DNA of 64,000 nt from an uncultured Alphaproteobacteria bacterium. GTDB lineage: Bacteria; Pseudomonadota; Alphaproteobacteria; UBA6615. Shown here in pieces: positions 37,860 through 46,835 of the stretch. The translations under genes were made by a program, and so were the position numbers. How positions within the stretch are numbered: the first letter of the stretch is position 1; each line of letters starts with the position of its first letter. The notes under the pieces were generated by a model. It did no database searches. It was not told where the DNA came from and was given only the letters and a program-made list of their open reading frames with translations. The stretch spans positions 1-64,000 of the forward strand of contig CALSNJ010000006.1 in assembly GCA_943787745.1 (NCBI GenBank). The letters run 5' to 3'.

Positions 37860-38774
37860 ATGGCGCGCACCAATTTCTACTCCAGTGAATATCTGGACCG
37901 GGTTTCACACCTGCGAAACGACCAAAACTGGCTTTCCGAGCAGCTTTCCAGCACCAACACACGCCTGATCCCGGTCTGGCAGCAAAACAACCTCATTCAG
38001 GGTACGGATAACGTTGAAGCCTCGATCCTCGAAATTATCCATGTCGAGACCCTGCGCAGCATTGATGTTGAGCCTGTTCTACTGGGATTGATCGAGGGCA
38101 CCGCCTATTTCACGCTGGATGTCAGCCATATCGAGGACCCGCACGAGCACGAAATTTTGGGCGCTGCGGGCGTCTTCGAGGATTTGCGCAAGGTTGGCCA
38201 GTATATTCAGCATGAACAGGGCAACCTCCTGGCCTATGCCCGGGGCATCAATTACTGGCACCAGCGACATAAATTCTGTGGTGTCTGCGGCAGCCTGACT
38301 CGCAGTGAATCCGCCGGTCACCAGCGACGTTGCACAAATGAAACCTGCAACACCTCGCATTTTCCGCGCACCGACGTTGCCTGCATCATGCTGGTCCATG
38401 ACGGGGACCGGATCATCATGGGCAAATCCCCACGCTTTCAGGGCAAGATGCAATCCGTGCTCGCGGGGTTTCTCGAACCCGGCGAAACCCTGGAAGACTG
38501 CGTGGCCCGCGAGGTCTTCGAAGAGGTCGGCGTGCGTGTGACAGACGTAGAGTACCAGCACTCCCAGCCCTGGCCGTTCCCGTCATCACTGATGGTCGGA
38601 TTTCGTGCCCGTGCGCTCGACACCGACATCACCATTGATGAGAAAGAACTGCTTTCAGCCGAGTGGATGTCACGGGACGAACTCAAGGCGACAACGCCGG
38701 ACTCACCCGTTCAACTGCCACGCAAAGACTCTATCGCCCGCCGCCTCATCGAGGAGTGGCTCGCCGAAGGCTAG
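37860..38774 (+). CDS. nudC: NAD(+)/NADH diphosphatase (NudC)
   Basis: 304 residues. An N-terminal domain is followed by a Cys4 zinc ribbon (CGVCGSL and CTNETCNTSHFPR, ~137-165) and the Nudix domain. The Nudix box GFLEPGETLEDCVAREVFEEVGV is complete, and the NudC-specific QPWPFPSSLM motif follows it. It hydrolyses NADH or removes NAD caps from RNA. The stop overlaps the stop of convergent pheA by 4 bases. Confidence 0.94.
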   Translation: MARTNFYSSEYLDRVSHLRNDQNWLSEQLSSTNTRLIPVWQQNNLIQGTDNVEASILEIIHVETLRSIDVEPVLLGLIEGTAYFTLDVSHIEDPHEHEILGAAGVFEDLRKVGQYIQHEQGNLLAYARGINYWHQRHKFCGVCGSLTRSESAGHQRRCTNETCNTSHFPRTDVACIMLVHDGDRIIMGKSPRFQGKMQSVLAGFLEPGETLEDCVAREVFEEVGVRVTDVEYQHSQPWPFPSSLMVGFRARALDTDITIDEKELLSAEWMSRDELKATTPDSPVQLPRKDSIARRLIEEWLAEG

Positions 38775-39640
38775 TGATTACGATATTCGTTGGCCGGGTA
38801 GACGCCGAGTACACGGACATTTTTCGAGAAATAGTCGAGTTCCTCAAAGGCCTGCGCCACGCTGGCATCGGCGGGATGTCCTTCAATCTCCAGATAAAAA
38901 CGCGCGACCGAAAACTTTTCGCCCGAAATGTAGCTCTCCAGCTTCGTGATGTTCACGCTATTGGTCGCGAACCCGCCCAGCGACTTGTAAAGCGCTGCGG
39001 GAACCGAGCGAACTTCGAAGATCAGTGATGTCATGGACGGACCGTCATTGGGGTCCGGGTCACGGCGCGCGCGCGCGAGCACCACGAAACGCGTTGTATT
39101 CCCGATCCGGTCCTCAAAGCGTGAACGCAGAATCTGAAGATCGTAGATCTCTCCGGCCAGTCCCGGTGCAAGTGCACCGATGGTCGGGTCCCCAAGTTCG
39201 GCAATCTCCATCGCCGACCCGGCCGTATCGGCGCGGGCTCGAACTTTCACGCCAAGCTGGGCAAGTTGTTCGCGGCATTGGGCCAACGCCTGCGGATGCG
39301 ACCGGACCTCAACAAGGCCTTCCAGCGTGGCGTCCTTTGTTCCCAGGAGCTGATGTCGAACATCCAGATAGTGCTCACGGATGATGTAAAGCTTGGATTC
39401 CGGCAGCAGATGATGAATGTCAGCCACACGGCCCCCGAGCGTATTCTCAATCGGAATCATCGCCAACGCGGCCTTGCCCTCTTTTTCCACGGCGGCAAAC
39501 GCATCTTCAAAGGTCGCGCAGGCAAGCGGGGTCATCTCCGGATATGCCTGCATGCAGGCAATATGCGAGTTGGCGCCTGGGACGCCCTGATAGGCAATGG
39601 TGTTCGCCGGGTCTGCCGGCTTTGCGTTCGTGTTACTCAT
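38771..39640 (-). CDS. pheA: Prephenate dehydratase
   Basis: 289 residues. The catalytic domain (residues 1-~185) shows IAYQGVPGANSHIAC, MIPIENTLGGRV and the Thr-Arg-Phe triad in NTTRFVVLAR. A C-terminal ACT domain follows (VPAALYKSLGGFATNSVNITKLESY and FYLEIEGHP). This is the monofunctional bacterial form making phenylpyruvate, with feedback by phenylalanine through ACT likely. It is 38 bases downstream of kdsB on the same strand. Confidence 0.95.
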   Translation of the reverse strand: MSNTNAKPADPANTIAYQGVPGANSHIACMQAYPEMTPLACATFEDAFAAVEKEGKAALAMIPIENTLGGRVADIHHLLPESKLYIIREHYLDVRHQLLGTKDATLEGLVEVRSHPQALAQCREQLAQLGVKVRARADTAGSAMEIAELGDPTIGALAPGLAGEIYDLQILRSRFEDRIGNTTRFVVLARARRDPDPNDGPSMTSLIFEVRSVPAALYKSLGGFATNSVNITKLESYISGEKFSVARFYLEIEGHPADASVAQAFEELDYFSKNVRVLGVYPANEYRNH

Positions 39641-39678
39641 GATCGGATCGGCTCTTTCATCAAAAACGCGCGAGCCTG

Positions 39679-40449
39679 CTAAGCCAGCAAAGCACGCGCG
39701 CGCTCAAGATCGGCGGGAGTATCGACACCGAGCGGAACGGTGTCAACGAGGGCAGCGTCAATGCGCATCCCAGTTTCCAGCGCACGCAACTGCTCCAGCT
39801 TCTCCCGGGTTTCCAGCGGACTGGCGGGCAGAGACACAAACCGCGCCAGAGCGTCCCGCCGGTAAGCGTAAAGACCAATATGATGAAAATGATCGCCCGG
39901 GCCGGTTGGAACCGTGGCACGACTGAAATAAAGCGCCCGGCCGATGCGGGCATTCCCGCTCAGAGCCATCACAGCCTTGACCACATTGGGGTTGTCCCGT
40001 TCGCTTTCTTCCGTGATCGCACAGACCGCCGTGGAGATATCAACCTCCGGGTTGTCCAGCACTGCGACACATGCGCGGACAACTTTGGGATCGAGAGTTG
40101 GCAAATCCCCCTGGAGATTGACGATGGCGTCGTATTTCCCCTCGGGATCGAAGACTTCGAGCGCCGCAAAAATCCGATCCGACCCTGATGGCAGATCCGG
40201 ATCCGTAAGCACAGCTTGCCCACCGGCAGCTTCAACAGCTTCTGCGACTTCTGGTTCGGAACAGGCGATCACCACCGGTCCGACTTCTGCTTCCTCAGCA
40301 CGGCGCAGGCATTGGACAATCATCGGCACACCCGCAATATCGGCCAGTGGCTTTCCCGGAAGTCGGGTTGAAGCCATGCGGGCGGGAATCAGGACAACCG
40401 GGTTACGCGGGACATCACGTGTTTGCATTGAATTCGTCAGGTTTTTCAT
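39679..40449 (-). CDS. kdsB: 3-deoxy-manno-octulosonate cytidylyltransferase
   Basis: 256 residues. The nucleotide-binding N-terminus VLIPARMASTRLPGKPL is diagnostic. TDPDLPSGSDRI and NLQGDLPTLDP with the catalytic Asp follow, and HHIGLYAYRRDALARF near 180. It activates Kdo with CTP for lipid A core synthesis, which confirms an LPS-bearing Gram-negative. The start may be 40449 or the internal ATG at 40428. Confidence 0.95.
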   Translation of the reverse strand: MKNLTNSMQTRDVPRNPVVLIPARMASTRLPGKPLADIAGVPMIVQCLRRAEEAEVGPVVIACSEPEVAEAVEAAGGQAVLTDPDLPSGSDRIFAALEVFDPEGKYDAIVNLQGDLPTLDPKVVRACVAVLDNPEVDISTAVCAITEESERDNPNVVKAVMALSGNARIGRALYFSRATVPTGPGDHFHHIGLYAYRRDALARFVSLPASPLETREKLEQLRALETGMRIDAALVDTVPLGVDTPADLERARALLA

Positions 40450-40644
40450 CCCTCTGATGGCGCTGCGACCTAATGCCGCGAGAGTTGGATCGGCGCTGGC
40501 CGCTCGGTATTCTGGAAGATATATCTCGAAGCACGCGAACGGAACCGTCTCCCCCGTGGACAGGTGGTTGACCGCTCGCTAAATTCGCGACGCGCGATCC
40601 ATACTGGTCAGCGCGGAGTCCGGTTGAGACGGGGAAAAAGAGTT

Positions 40645-41184
40645 ATGGGTGGCGAAAGTTACAAAATCTGGGGTTCGGCGCTTGTCGCACTGACCGTTGC
40701 GTTCGGCATCGGCGTTGCGATCAACCAAGTCACGCACACCGATCATCTGGATATCAAAGCGTATGTCGTTGATGTTCCTGATGGTGGTGCGGAGACGGCC
40801 GCAGTGGTGGAAGAAAAGGTGCTTGAACCGATCACCCCGCTTCTGGCTTCAGCCGATATCGCGGCAGGCGAGAAAGCTTTTAAACGTTGCGGCACCTGCC
40901 ACACGGTCGACAAGGGCGGCGCCAACAAGGTTGGCCCCAATCTCTATAATGTTGTTGGTGCGGCCAAGGGCCATGAGCCGAGCTTCGCTTATTCGGATGC
41001 ATTGATGTCGATCGATGCGCCCTGGGACTACGAGAACCTGAACGCGTTCCTCGTCAAGCCGAAGGATTACGCGCCGGGCACCAAGATGAACTTTGCGGGA
41101 ATCAGCAAGCCGCAGGATCGGGCCAATGTCATCGCCTATCTGCGTCAGTTTGGAGACAACCCGCCGCCGATGCCGGGGCAGTAG
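40645..41184 (+). CDS. Membrane-anchored c-type cytochrome (CycM-like)
   Basis: 179 residues. One N-terminal span (IWGSALVALTVAFGIGVAI) anchors a periplasmic cytochrome c. The heme site CGTCH is near residue 91, with the axial Met in GTKMNFAGI. The insertion KVGPNLYNVVGAAKGHEPSFAYSDAL is of class I cytochrome c/c552. It likely passes electrons from the bc1 complex to the terminal oxidase. ATG at 40645 places the span correctly; the frame is open from 40564. A good gene for inner-membrane respiration, divergent from kdsB. Confidence 0.9.
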   Translation: MGGESYKIWGSALVALTVAFGIGVAINQVTHTDHLDIKAYVVDVPDGGAETAAVVEEKVLEPITPLLASADIAAGEKAFKRCGTCHTVDKGGANKVGPNLYNVVGAAKGHEPSFAYSDALMSIDAPWDYENLNAFLVKPKDYAPGTKMNFAGISKPQDRANVIAYLRQFGDNPPPMPGQ

Positions 41185-41213
41185 CCGGGCAGAGCGAAAA
41201 ACGAGTATCTTCG

Positions 41214-41235
41214 AAGCGGCGCGCAAGCGCCGCTT
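41214..41235 (+). terminator. Perfect 9-bp hairpin between cytochrome c and hisN
   Basis: AAGCGGCGC, a GCAA tetraloop, then GCGCCGCTT form a perfect stem. Only a short TTTGTCGTT follows, so termination may be weak or partial. It lies 30 bases after the cytochrome stop and 22 before the hisN start. It may be a terminator or an RNA-stabilising stem. Confidence 0.6.
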
Positions 41236-41256
41236 TGTCGTTGAGGAGACATCGTT

Positions 41257-42054
41257 TTGACCGACAACCTCGATTCTGAATTCTCTGCACTCGCTCATCA
41301 GCTTGCCGATGTGGCGGGCGCCGCTGCCATGGCTGTGTTCCGCACCGGTTTCGACATCGAAACCAAGGACGATGCCAGCCCGGTCACGCGCGCCGATCGT
41401 GAAGCGGAAGCCGTCATGCGCGAACGGATCAACGCCACCTTTCCCGACCACGGTATTCTGGGAGAAGAACATGGTGCCGAGCGCTCGGATGCCGAGTTTG
41501 TCTGGGTGCTTGATCCCATCGACGGCACGCGGGCCTTCGTCAACGGCATTCCGCTCTTTGCGACACTGATCGCTCTGGTCCGGGATGGAATACCTGTTCT
41601 CGGCTTGAATGCTTTTCCAGCCCTGAACGAGCGCTGGCTCGCCACATCAGATGAACCGACTCGCCATTGGGCGCGGGGGCATGATGGTGTCGCGGTGCGT
41701 GTGCGTGCCTGTCCATCGCTCGCGTCTGCGCAGATGTGCACCACATCTCCCGATATGTTCGATACGGCCGACAGCAACCGCTACGCCCATTTGAAGGCTG
41801 CCGTCCAGGACACACGCTTCGGAACAGACGCCTGGGCCTATTCGATGGTGTCCTCCGGGCACACAGACATGGTCGCCGAAAGTGGCATGCAACCCTATGA
41901 CTACCTGTCGCACGCGGTCATCGTGGCCGGTGCCGGCGGGACCATCACCGACTGGAATGGTCAGCCCCTCAGCATCCATTCGGATGGCTCGGTTCTGGCC
42001 TCAGGTGACGCGACGGTGCATGCTGCCGCTCTTGCGACCCTCAAAACCGACTAA
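41257..42054 (+). CDS. hisN: Histidinol-phosphatase, inositol monophosphatase family
   Basis: 265 residues. Metal-site motifs: ILGEEHGAE, then DPIDGTRAF near residue 88, and a C-terminal GMQPYDYLSHAVIVAGAGG block replacing the WDxAP of IMPases. The alphaproteobacterial HisN group has this pattern, so histidinol phosphate is the likeliest substrate. The start is TTG, with GAGGAG 9 bases before it; no ATG fits. It is followed 22 bases later by the ACT regulator. Confidence 0.87.
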   Translation: MTDNLDSEFSALAHQLADVAGAAAMAVFRTGFDIETKDDASPVTRADREAEAVMRERINATFPDHGILGEEHGAERSDAEFVWVLDPIDGTRAFVNGIPLFATLIALVRDGIPVLGLNAFPALNERWLATSDEPTRHWARGHDGVAVRVRACPSLASAQMCTTSPDMFDTADSNRYAHLKAAVQDTRFGTDAWAYSMVSSGHTDMVAESGMQPYDYLSHAVIVAGAGGTITDWNGQPLSIHSDGSVLASGDATVHAAALATLKTD

Positions 42055-42076
42055 CCGACTAACCCGGAATACGCCC

Positions 42077-42601
42077 ATGGCCCATGACGTGCGCATTGCA
42101 ATTTCCTGCCCAGATCGAACCGGACTTCTTTCGGCTGTCACCGGGCGCCTGTTTGACCTTGAAGCCGATATTGGTGATGCAAGTTTTGCTGTACTCGGCC
42201 AAGCCGCCGAATTCGCCACCGTCGCGAGCCTTCCCGATGCGCTCGAGGCGCGAGAGGTGAAGGACGCGCTGGCCGGTCTCGAAGAACTGGACGGCGCGGA
42301 TATCTCAGTTACGCCTTTTTCACTGGGCGTGACCCATAGTGAAAGCGGTCAAGTGACCCACCGAATCGAAGTGCGTGGCACGGATCGTCCGGGTCTTGTG
42401 GCCCGCCTGACAGAAGCTTTTGCAGATTACGGTGCAAACATTGTCCGTATGGATTGTGAACGGGTACGCGGCGGGGCAAGCGAGGACTATGTCATTCGCA
42501 TTGAAGCCTGGATCCCGGATGCCCGCGCCGAGACCTGCCTCGCCGCTGTCGACAACACGGCCCAATCCCTTGGCCTTACGAGCCGTGCCGAACCAGCCTG
42601 A
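42077..42601 (+). CDS. Double-ACT-domain regulator, GcvR-like
   Basis: 174 residues made of two ACT modules: IAISCPDRTGLLSAVTGRLFDLEADIGDASFAVLG and IEVRGTDRPGLVARLTEAFADYGANIVRM (each seen in part). There is no DNA-binding domain. It resembles the glycine cleavage regulator GcvR and similar amino-acid sensors. ATG 42077 follows hisN by 22 bases; the frame is open from 41882 but overlaps hisN wholly. Ligand unknown. Confidence 0.8.
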   Translation: MAHDVRIAISCPDRTGLLSAVTGRLFDLEADIGDASFAVLGQAAEFATVASLPDALEAREVKDALAGLEELDGADISVTPFSLGVTHSESGQVTHRIEVRGTDRPGLVARLTEAFADYGANIVRMDCERVRGGASEDYVIRIEAWIPDARAETCLAAVDNTAQSLGLTSRAEPA

Positions 42602-42751
42602 ACATGCCCAAATCCGGCACAAACCGGGTCGAATTGCGGCGGCAAGGCGGCGATCACTAACAACCGTGTGAGCCTGCGTCGGTTTTCCTTGATTGGCAGG
42701 GGTTTCTGCCCCCATCTAGGGCCTAGTTGTTTGTTTCGTCCGGGAGATCTC

Positions 42752-44608
42752 ATGCGCCGCACCTCATATCTCACACTGATCGCCGGAATCGGTCTGGCCC
42801 TCGCCAGCCCGGCCATGGCCCTGACAGGTACCGACGGCCCGGCCCACGGCATGGCGATGCATGGCGAACCCAAATACGGACCGGCATTCTCCCATTTCGA
42901 TTATGCGGACCCCGGTGCCCTCACGGGCGGCGAAGATATACGCCGCGCGATCGGAACCTTTGACAGCCTCAACCCGTTTATCATCCAGGGCAACCCGGCC
43001 GCGGGCATAGGATTGATTTACGACACGCTGACAACGTCATCAGCAGATGAGGCCTTCACCCAGTACTGCCTGCTCTGCGCAACCATGGAAATTCCGGACG
43101 ATCGCTCCTGGGTGGAATACGAACTGCGCCACGATGCGTTTTGGCACGACGGAGAGCCGATCACCCCCGCAGATGTGATTTTCTCGTTCAACGCATTGCG
43201 CGAGAAAGGCGCCCCCTTCTACCGCTTCTATTATCGCGATGTGACAAAGGTCGAGCAGACCGGGCCGCGCAAGGTGAAGTTCAGCTTTGGGGACATCCAG
43301 AATCCTGAACTGGCCCTGATCGTTGGCCAGCTCCCGATCCTCCCGGCGCATTACTGGGAAACCCGCGACATCGGAAAGACAACACTCGACATTCCTCTGG
43401 GCAGCGGGCCGTACAAAATTTCGGATGTGAAAGTCGGGCGCTCGATTACGCTTGAGCGTGTCCCGGAATACTGGGGCCGCAATCAACCCACGAATATCGG
43501 ACGCAACAACATCGATACCCTGCGCTATGAGTATTTTCGCGACCCGGGCGTGGGGCGTATTGCCCTTGTTTCGGGTGATATCGACCGGGCGCGCGAGAAT
43601 TCATCCAAGGCGTGGGCAACCGAATTCACGGACACCAAACCCGTTCAGGATGGAAAGCTTCTCCTGGAAGAATTCCCTCATCAGCGGACCGCGCCAATTC
43701 AGGGATTCGTGTTCAATCTGCGCAAGCCAATGTTTCAGGACCGCAAGGTCCGCGAAGCCCTGACCAACGCCTTCGACTTCGAGTGGTCCAACAAGAACCT
43801 TTTTTATGGTGCCTATACCCGGACCGACAGTTTCTTCGACAATTCCGATCTGGGCAGCCGTGGGCTTCTTAAAGATGCCGGTGCGGAAGAACGCGAAATT
43901 CTTGAACGCTTCCGGGATCAGCTTCCCGCAGAACTGTTCACGCAAGCCTACACGCCACCGACCACAGACGGCTCAGGAACGCGCGGTCTCCGCGGCAACC
44001 TGCGGACCGCAGCGAAACTGCTGGATGACGCCGGATGGGTCATCCAGGACGGCAAGCGCGTGAACGCCGAAACCGGAGCGCCCTTCCAGTTTGAAATACT
44101 GCTCGGCAGCCAGACCTTTGAGCGGATTGCTCTGCCCTTCGCCCGTAATCTCGAGAGACTTGGGATAGAAGCCAAAGTCCGTGTCGTTGACGCCTCGCAG
44201 TATCGCGAACGGACCGACAGTTTCGACTTCGACATGATCTCGGGAATCTGGGGCCAATCCGAATCCCCTGGGAATGAACAACTGGATTTCTGGAGCAGCA
44301 TCGCCGCGGACCGCAATGGATCACGCAACCTTATCGGCATTTCCGACCCGGTGATCGACGAACTCATCGAACTGGTCATTACAGCGCCGAACCGGGACAG
44401 TCTGATCCAGCGCACCCGCGCGCTCGATCGGGCCCTTATCTGGGGAAACTACGTGATCCCGCAATGGCACAACACGACAGACCGGATCGTCTTCTGGGAC
44501 CGCTACGGCATCCCCGAAGTGGTTCCCCGCGGCGGGGTGCAGCTCGACACATGGTGGATCGATCCGGACAAGGATGCCGATATCCGTGCCTATCGTGGCC
44601 GCCGCTAG
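42752..44608 (+). CDS. yejA: Peptide/microcin-C-type binding protein YejA-like
   Basis: 618 residues, SBP family 5. A signal peptide (MRRTSYLTLIAGIGLALASPAMA) precedes HGEPKYGPAFSHFDYADPGALTGG, a typical YejA N-terminus. EYELRHDAFWHDGEPITPADVIFSF is the family-5 signature. ATG 42752 has GGGAGA 6-7 bases upstream; earlier in-frame residues do not fit a signal peptide. It is the first gene of yejABEF. Ligands of YejA include microcin C and oligopeptides. A small hairpin (GGCAG/CTGCC) occurs in the leader. Confidence 0.88.
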   Translation: MRRTSYLTLIAGIGLALASPAMALTGTDGPAHGMAMHGEPKYGPAFSHFDYADPGALTGGEDIRRAIGTFDSLNPFIIQGNPAAGIGLIYDTLTTSSADEAFTQYCLLCATMEIPDDRSWVEYELRHDAFWHDGEPITPADVIFSFNALREKGAPFYRFYYRDVTKVEQTGPRKVKFSFGDIQNPELALIVGQLPILPAHYWETRDIGKTTLDIPLGSGPYKISDVKVGRSITLERVPEYWGRNQPTNIGRNNIDTLRYEYFRDPGVGRIALVSGDIDRARENSSKAWATEFTDTKPVQDGKLLLEEFPHQRTAPIQGFVFNLRKPMFQDRKVREALTNAFDFEWSNKNLFYGAYTRTDSFFDNSDLGSRGLLKDAGAEEREILERFRDQLPAELFTQAYTPPTTDGSGTRGLRGNLRTAAKLLDDAGWVIQDGKRVNAETGAPFQFEILLGSQTFERIALPFARNLERLGIEAKVRVVDASQYRERTDSFDFDMISGIWGQSESPGNEQLDFWSSIAADRNGSRNLIGISDPVIDELIELVITAPNRDSLIQRTRALDRALIWGNYVIPQWHNTTDRIVFWDRYGIPEVVPRGGVQLDTWWIDPDKDADIRAYRGRR

Positions 44609-44641
44609 CACCGACGCGTAAGGGCAGGATAGTCTCACACC

Positions 44642-45757
44642 ATGCTCGCGTATATCGTTCGCCGTCTGCTGCTGATCATTCCCACCCTGTTTGGGATCAT
44701 CCTGCTCAACTTCGCCATCGTGCAATTTGCACCGGGTGGACCTGTCGAGCAGATGATTGCACAAATTCAGGGCACGGCTGTCGATGCAACCTCGCGTGTG
44801 TCTGGCGGGTTGGGCGATGGCGGCCAGTCCAGCATCGACCAGCTGAACGGCGATACCAGCACGAGCTTTGAATCCAAATATCGCGGCGCGCGCGGCCTGC
44901 CGCCCGAATTCATCGAAGAACTGGAAAAGCTTGTCGGCTTTGACAAGCCGCCCCATGAACGTTTCTTCCTGATGATGAAGAACTACCTCCAGTTCGATTT
45001 CGGCAACAGCTTCTTTCAGGACAGGCCGGTTATCGATCTGGTTCTCGAAAAACTGCCAGTCTCCATCACCATCGGGTTCTGGACCACAATCTTCCTGTAT
45101 GGCATTTCGATTCCATTGGGCATCGCCAAAGCCGTAAGAGACGGCACAAGATTCGACGCTTGGACAAGTGTTGTCGTGATTGCCGGGAATGCGCTGCCCT
45201 CCTTCATGATCGCCATTCTGGGGATTCAGCTTTTCGCCAGCGGCAACTTTGTCGACTGGCTGCCGCTCCGTGGTCTGACATCAGACAATTTCGCCGAGCT
45301 GAGCTTTTTCGGAAAAATTGGTGACTACCTGCTGCACATCGCATTGCCGGTCGGGTCTCTCGTTATAGGCGGCTACGCCGCATTGACCATGCTGACCAAG
45401 AACTCCTTCCTGGATCAGATTTCCCAGCAATACGTTATCACGGCCCGCGCCAAAGGGCTGGAGCAAGGCCGGGTGCTCTACGGGCATGTCTTCCGCAACG
45501 CCATGCTGATCGTGATCTCCGGGTTTCCAGCAGCGTTTCTCTCCATCCTGTTTGGCGGCGCGCTGCTGATTGAGATAATTTTCTCGCTCGATGGCCTTGG
45601 CCTTCTGGGATTTGAAGCGGTGCTCAACCGTGACTATCCGATCGTTTTCGCCACATTGTATGTCTTCGGCCTGATGGGTTTGCTGATCAAGCTGGTGACG
45701 GATGTGACCTATGTGCTGGTCGATCCCCGGATCGATTTCGAAAGCCGTGAGGTCTGA
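44642..45757 (+). CDS. yejB: Peptide ABC transporter permease YejB-like
   Basis: 371 residues. The N-terminus MLAYIVRRLLLIIPTLFGIILLNFAIVQFAPGGPVEQ is characteristic, with a long periplasmic insert (~40-105) as in YejB. The EAA loop is at YVITARAKGLEQGRVLYGHVFRNAML. The protein ends TYVLVDPRIDFESREV. It partners YejE, 1 base apart. Confidence 0.92.
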   Translation: MLAYIVRRLLLIIPTLFGIILLNFAIVQFAPGGPVEQMIAQIQGTAVDATSRVSGGLGDGGQSSIDQLNGDTSTSFESKYRGARGLPPEFIEELEKLVGFDKPPHERFFLMMKNYLQFDFGNSFFQDRPVIDLVLEKLPVSITIGFWTTIFLYGISIPLGIAKAVRDGTRFDAWTSVVVIAGNALPSFMIAILGIQLFASGNFVDWLPLRGLTSDNFAELSFFGKIGDYLLHIALPVGSLVIGGYAALTMLTKNSFLDQISQQYVITARAKGLEQGRVLYGHVFRNAMLIVISGFPAAFLSILFGGALLIEIIFSLDGLGLLGFEAVLNRDYPIVFATLYVFGLMGLLIKLVTDVTYVLVDPRIDFESREV

Positions 45758-45758
45758 G

Positions 45759-46835
45759 ATGACGTCGGCGACCACCAGCGCACGCAGCTTCTTCGGCATG
45801 ACAATCACGCCTCTCACGGCACGTCGTTTGACCAATTTTCGGGCCAACAAGCGCGGCTACTGGTCGTTGTGGATATTCCTGACCCTGTTTGTCCTGTCGC
45901 TGTTTGCTGAATTCATCGCCAACGACAAACCGTTGCTTGTTCGTTTCGACGGCGCGTTCTATGTCCCGATACTCGAGGCCTATCCCGAAACCACCTTTGG
46001 TGGAGATTTCGAAACTGAGACCGACTACACCGATCCTTTTGTTGTTGAACTGATCGAAGAGAAGGGCTGGCTGCTCATGCCGCTCATCCCCTACAGCTTC
46101 GACACACCGGTCACCGATCTGCCAACACCCGCCCCCTCCGCACCCACAGCACAGAACTGGCTCGGCACGGATGATCAGGCCCGGGATGTCACGGCTCGCC
46201 TGATCTATGGGTTTCGTATTTCCGTGCTCTTCGGCATGTCGCTCACCATCCTCGCCAGTATCATCGGCGTGATTGCAGGTGCGGTGCAGGGTTATTACGG
46301 CGGCTGGGTGGATCTTGGCTTTCAGCGCTTTATCGAGGTTTGGGAAGGTATGCCTTTCCTGTTTGTGCTGCTGATCGTTGCCAGCCTGTTTGTGCCCGGA
46401 TTCTGGACATTGTTATTCATCATGTTGCTGTTCAGCTGGACCGGGCTCGTGGGTGTTGTGCGCGCGGAATTCCTTCGCGCCCGGAACTTTGACTATGTGC
46501 GGGCTGCGCGCGCACTTGGACTGGGCAACCGGCTGATCATGTTCCGCCATGTGCTCCCCAATGCCATGGTCGCCACGATCACCTTCCTGCCGTTCACACT
46601 GGTTGGCGGTCTAACCGCACTGACCGGACTCGACTTCCTGGGTCTGGGTCTGCCCCCGGGGTCGCCATCGCTCGGCGAATTGCTCAAACAGGCCAAAGAG
46701 AACTTCACAGCGGAATGGCTTACATTTGCCGCCGTGTTTTCAATTACCGTTATGCTGATGCTGGTCGTATTCGTTGGTGAGGCGGTGCGCGATGCGTTTG
46801 ATCCACGCAAGCAGATTTCAGGAGATACCGGGTGA
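45759..46835 (+). CDS. yejE: Peptide ABC transporter permease YejE-like
   Basis: 358 residues. TTSARSFFGMTITPLTARRLTNFRANKRGYWSLWIF precedes span 1, and a long periplasmic loop (~55-130) with AYPETTFGGDFETETDYTDP is the YejE hallmark. LGTDDQARDVTARLIYGFRIS opens the permease core; the EAA motif is near FDYVRAARALGLGNRLIMFRHVLPN. ATG 45759 is right after the yejB stop. Confidence 0.92.
   Translation: MTSATTSARSFFGMTITPLTARRLTNFRANKRGYWSLWIFLTLFVLSLFAEFIANDKPLLVRFDGAFYVPILEAYPETTFGGDFETETDYTDPFVVELIEEKGWLLMPLIPYSFDTPVTDLPTPAPSAPTAQNWLGTDDQARDVTARLIYGFRISVLFGMSLTILASIIGVIAGAVQGYYGGWVDLGFQRFIEVWEGMPFLFVLLIVASLFVPGFWTLLFIMLLFSWTGLVGVVRAEFLRARNFDYVRAARALGLGNRLIMFRHVLPNAMVATITFLPFTLVGGLTALTGLDFLGLGLPPGSPSLGELLKQAKENFTAEWLTFAAVFSITVMLMLVVFVGEAVRDAFDPRKQISGDTG

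Noticed and set aside
40450-40644. Promoter TTGACC near 40567 for the cytochrome gene
   Set aside because: No convincing -10 box at proper spacing.
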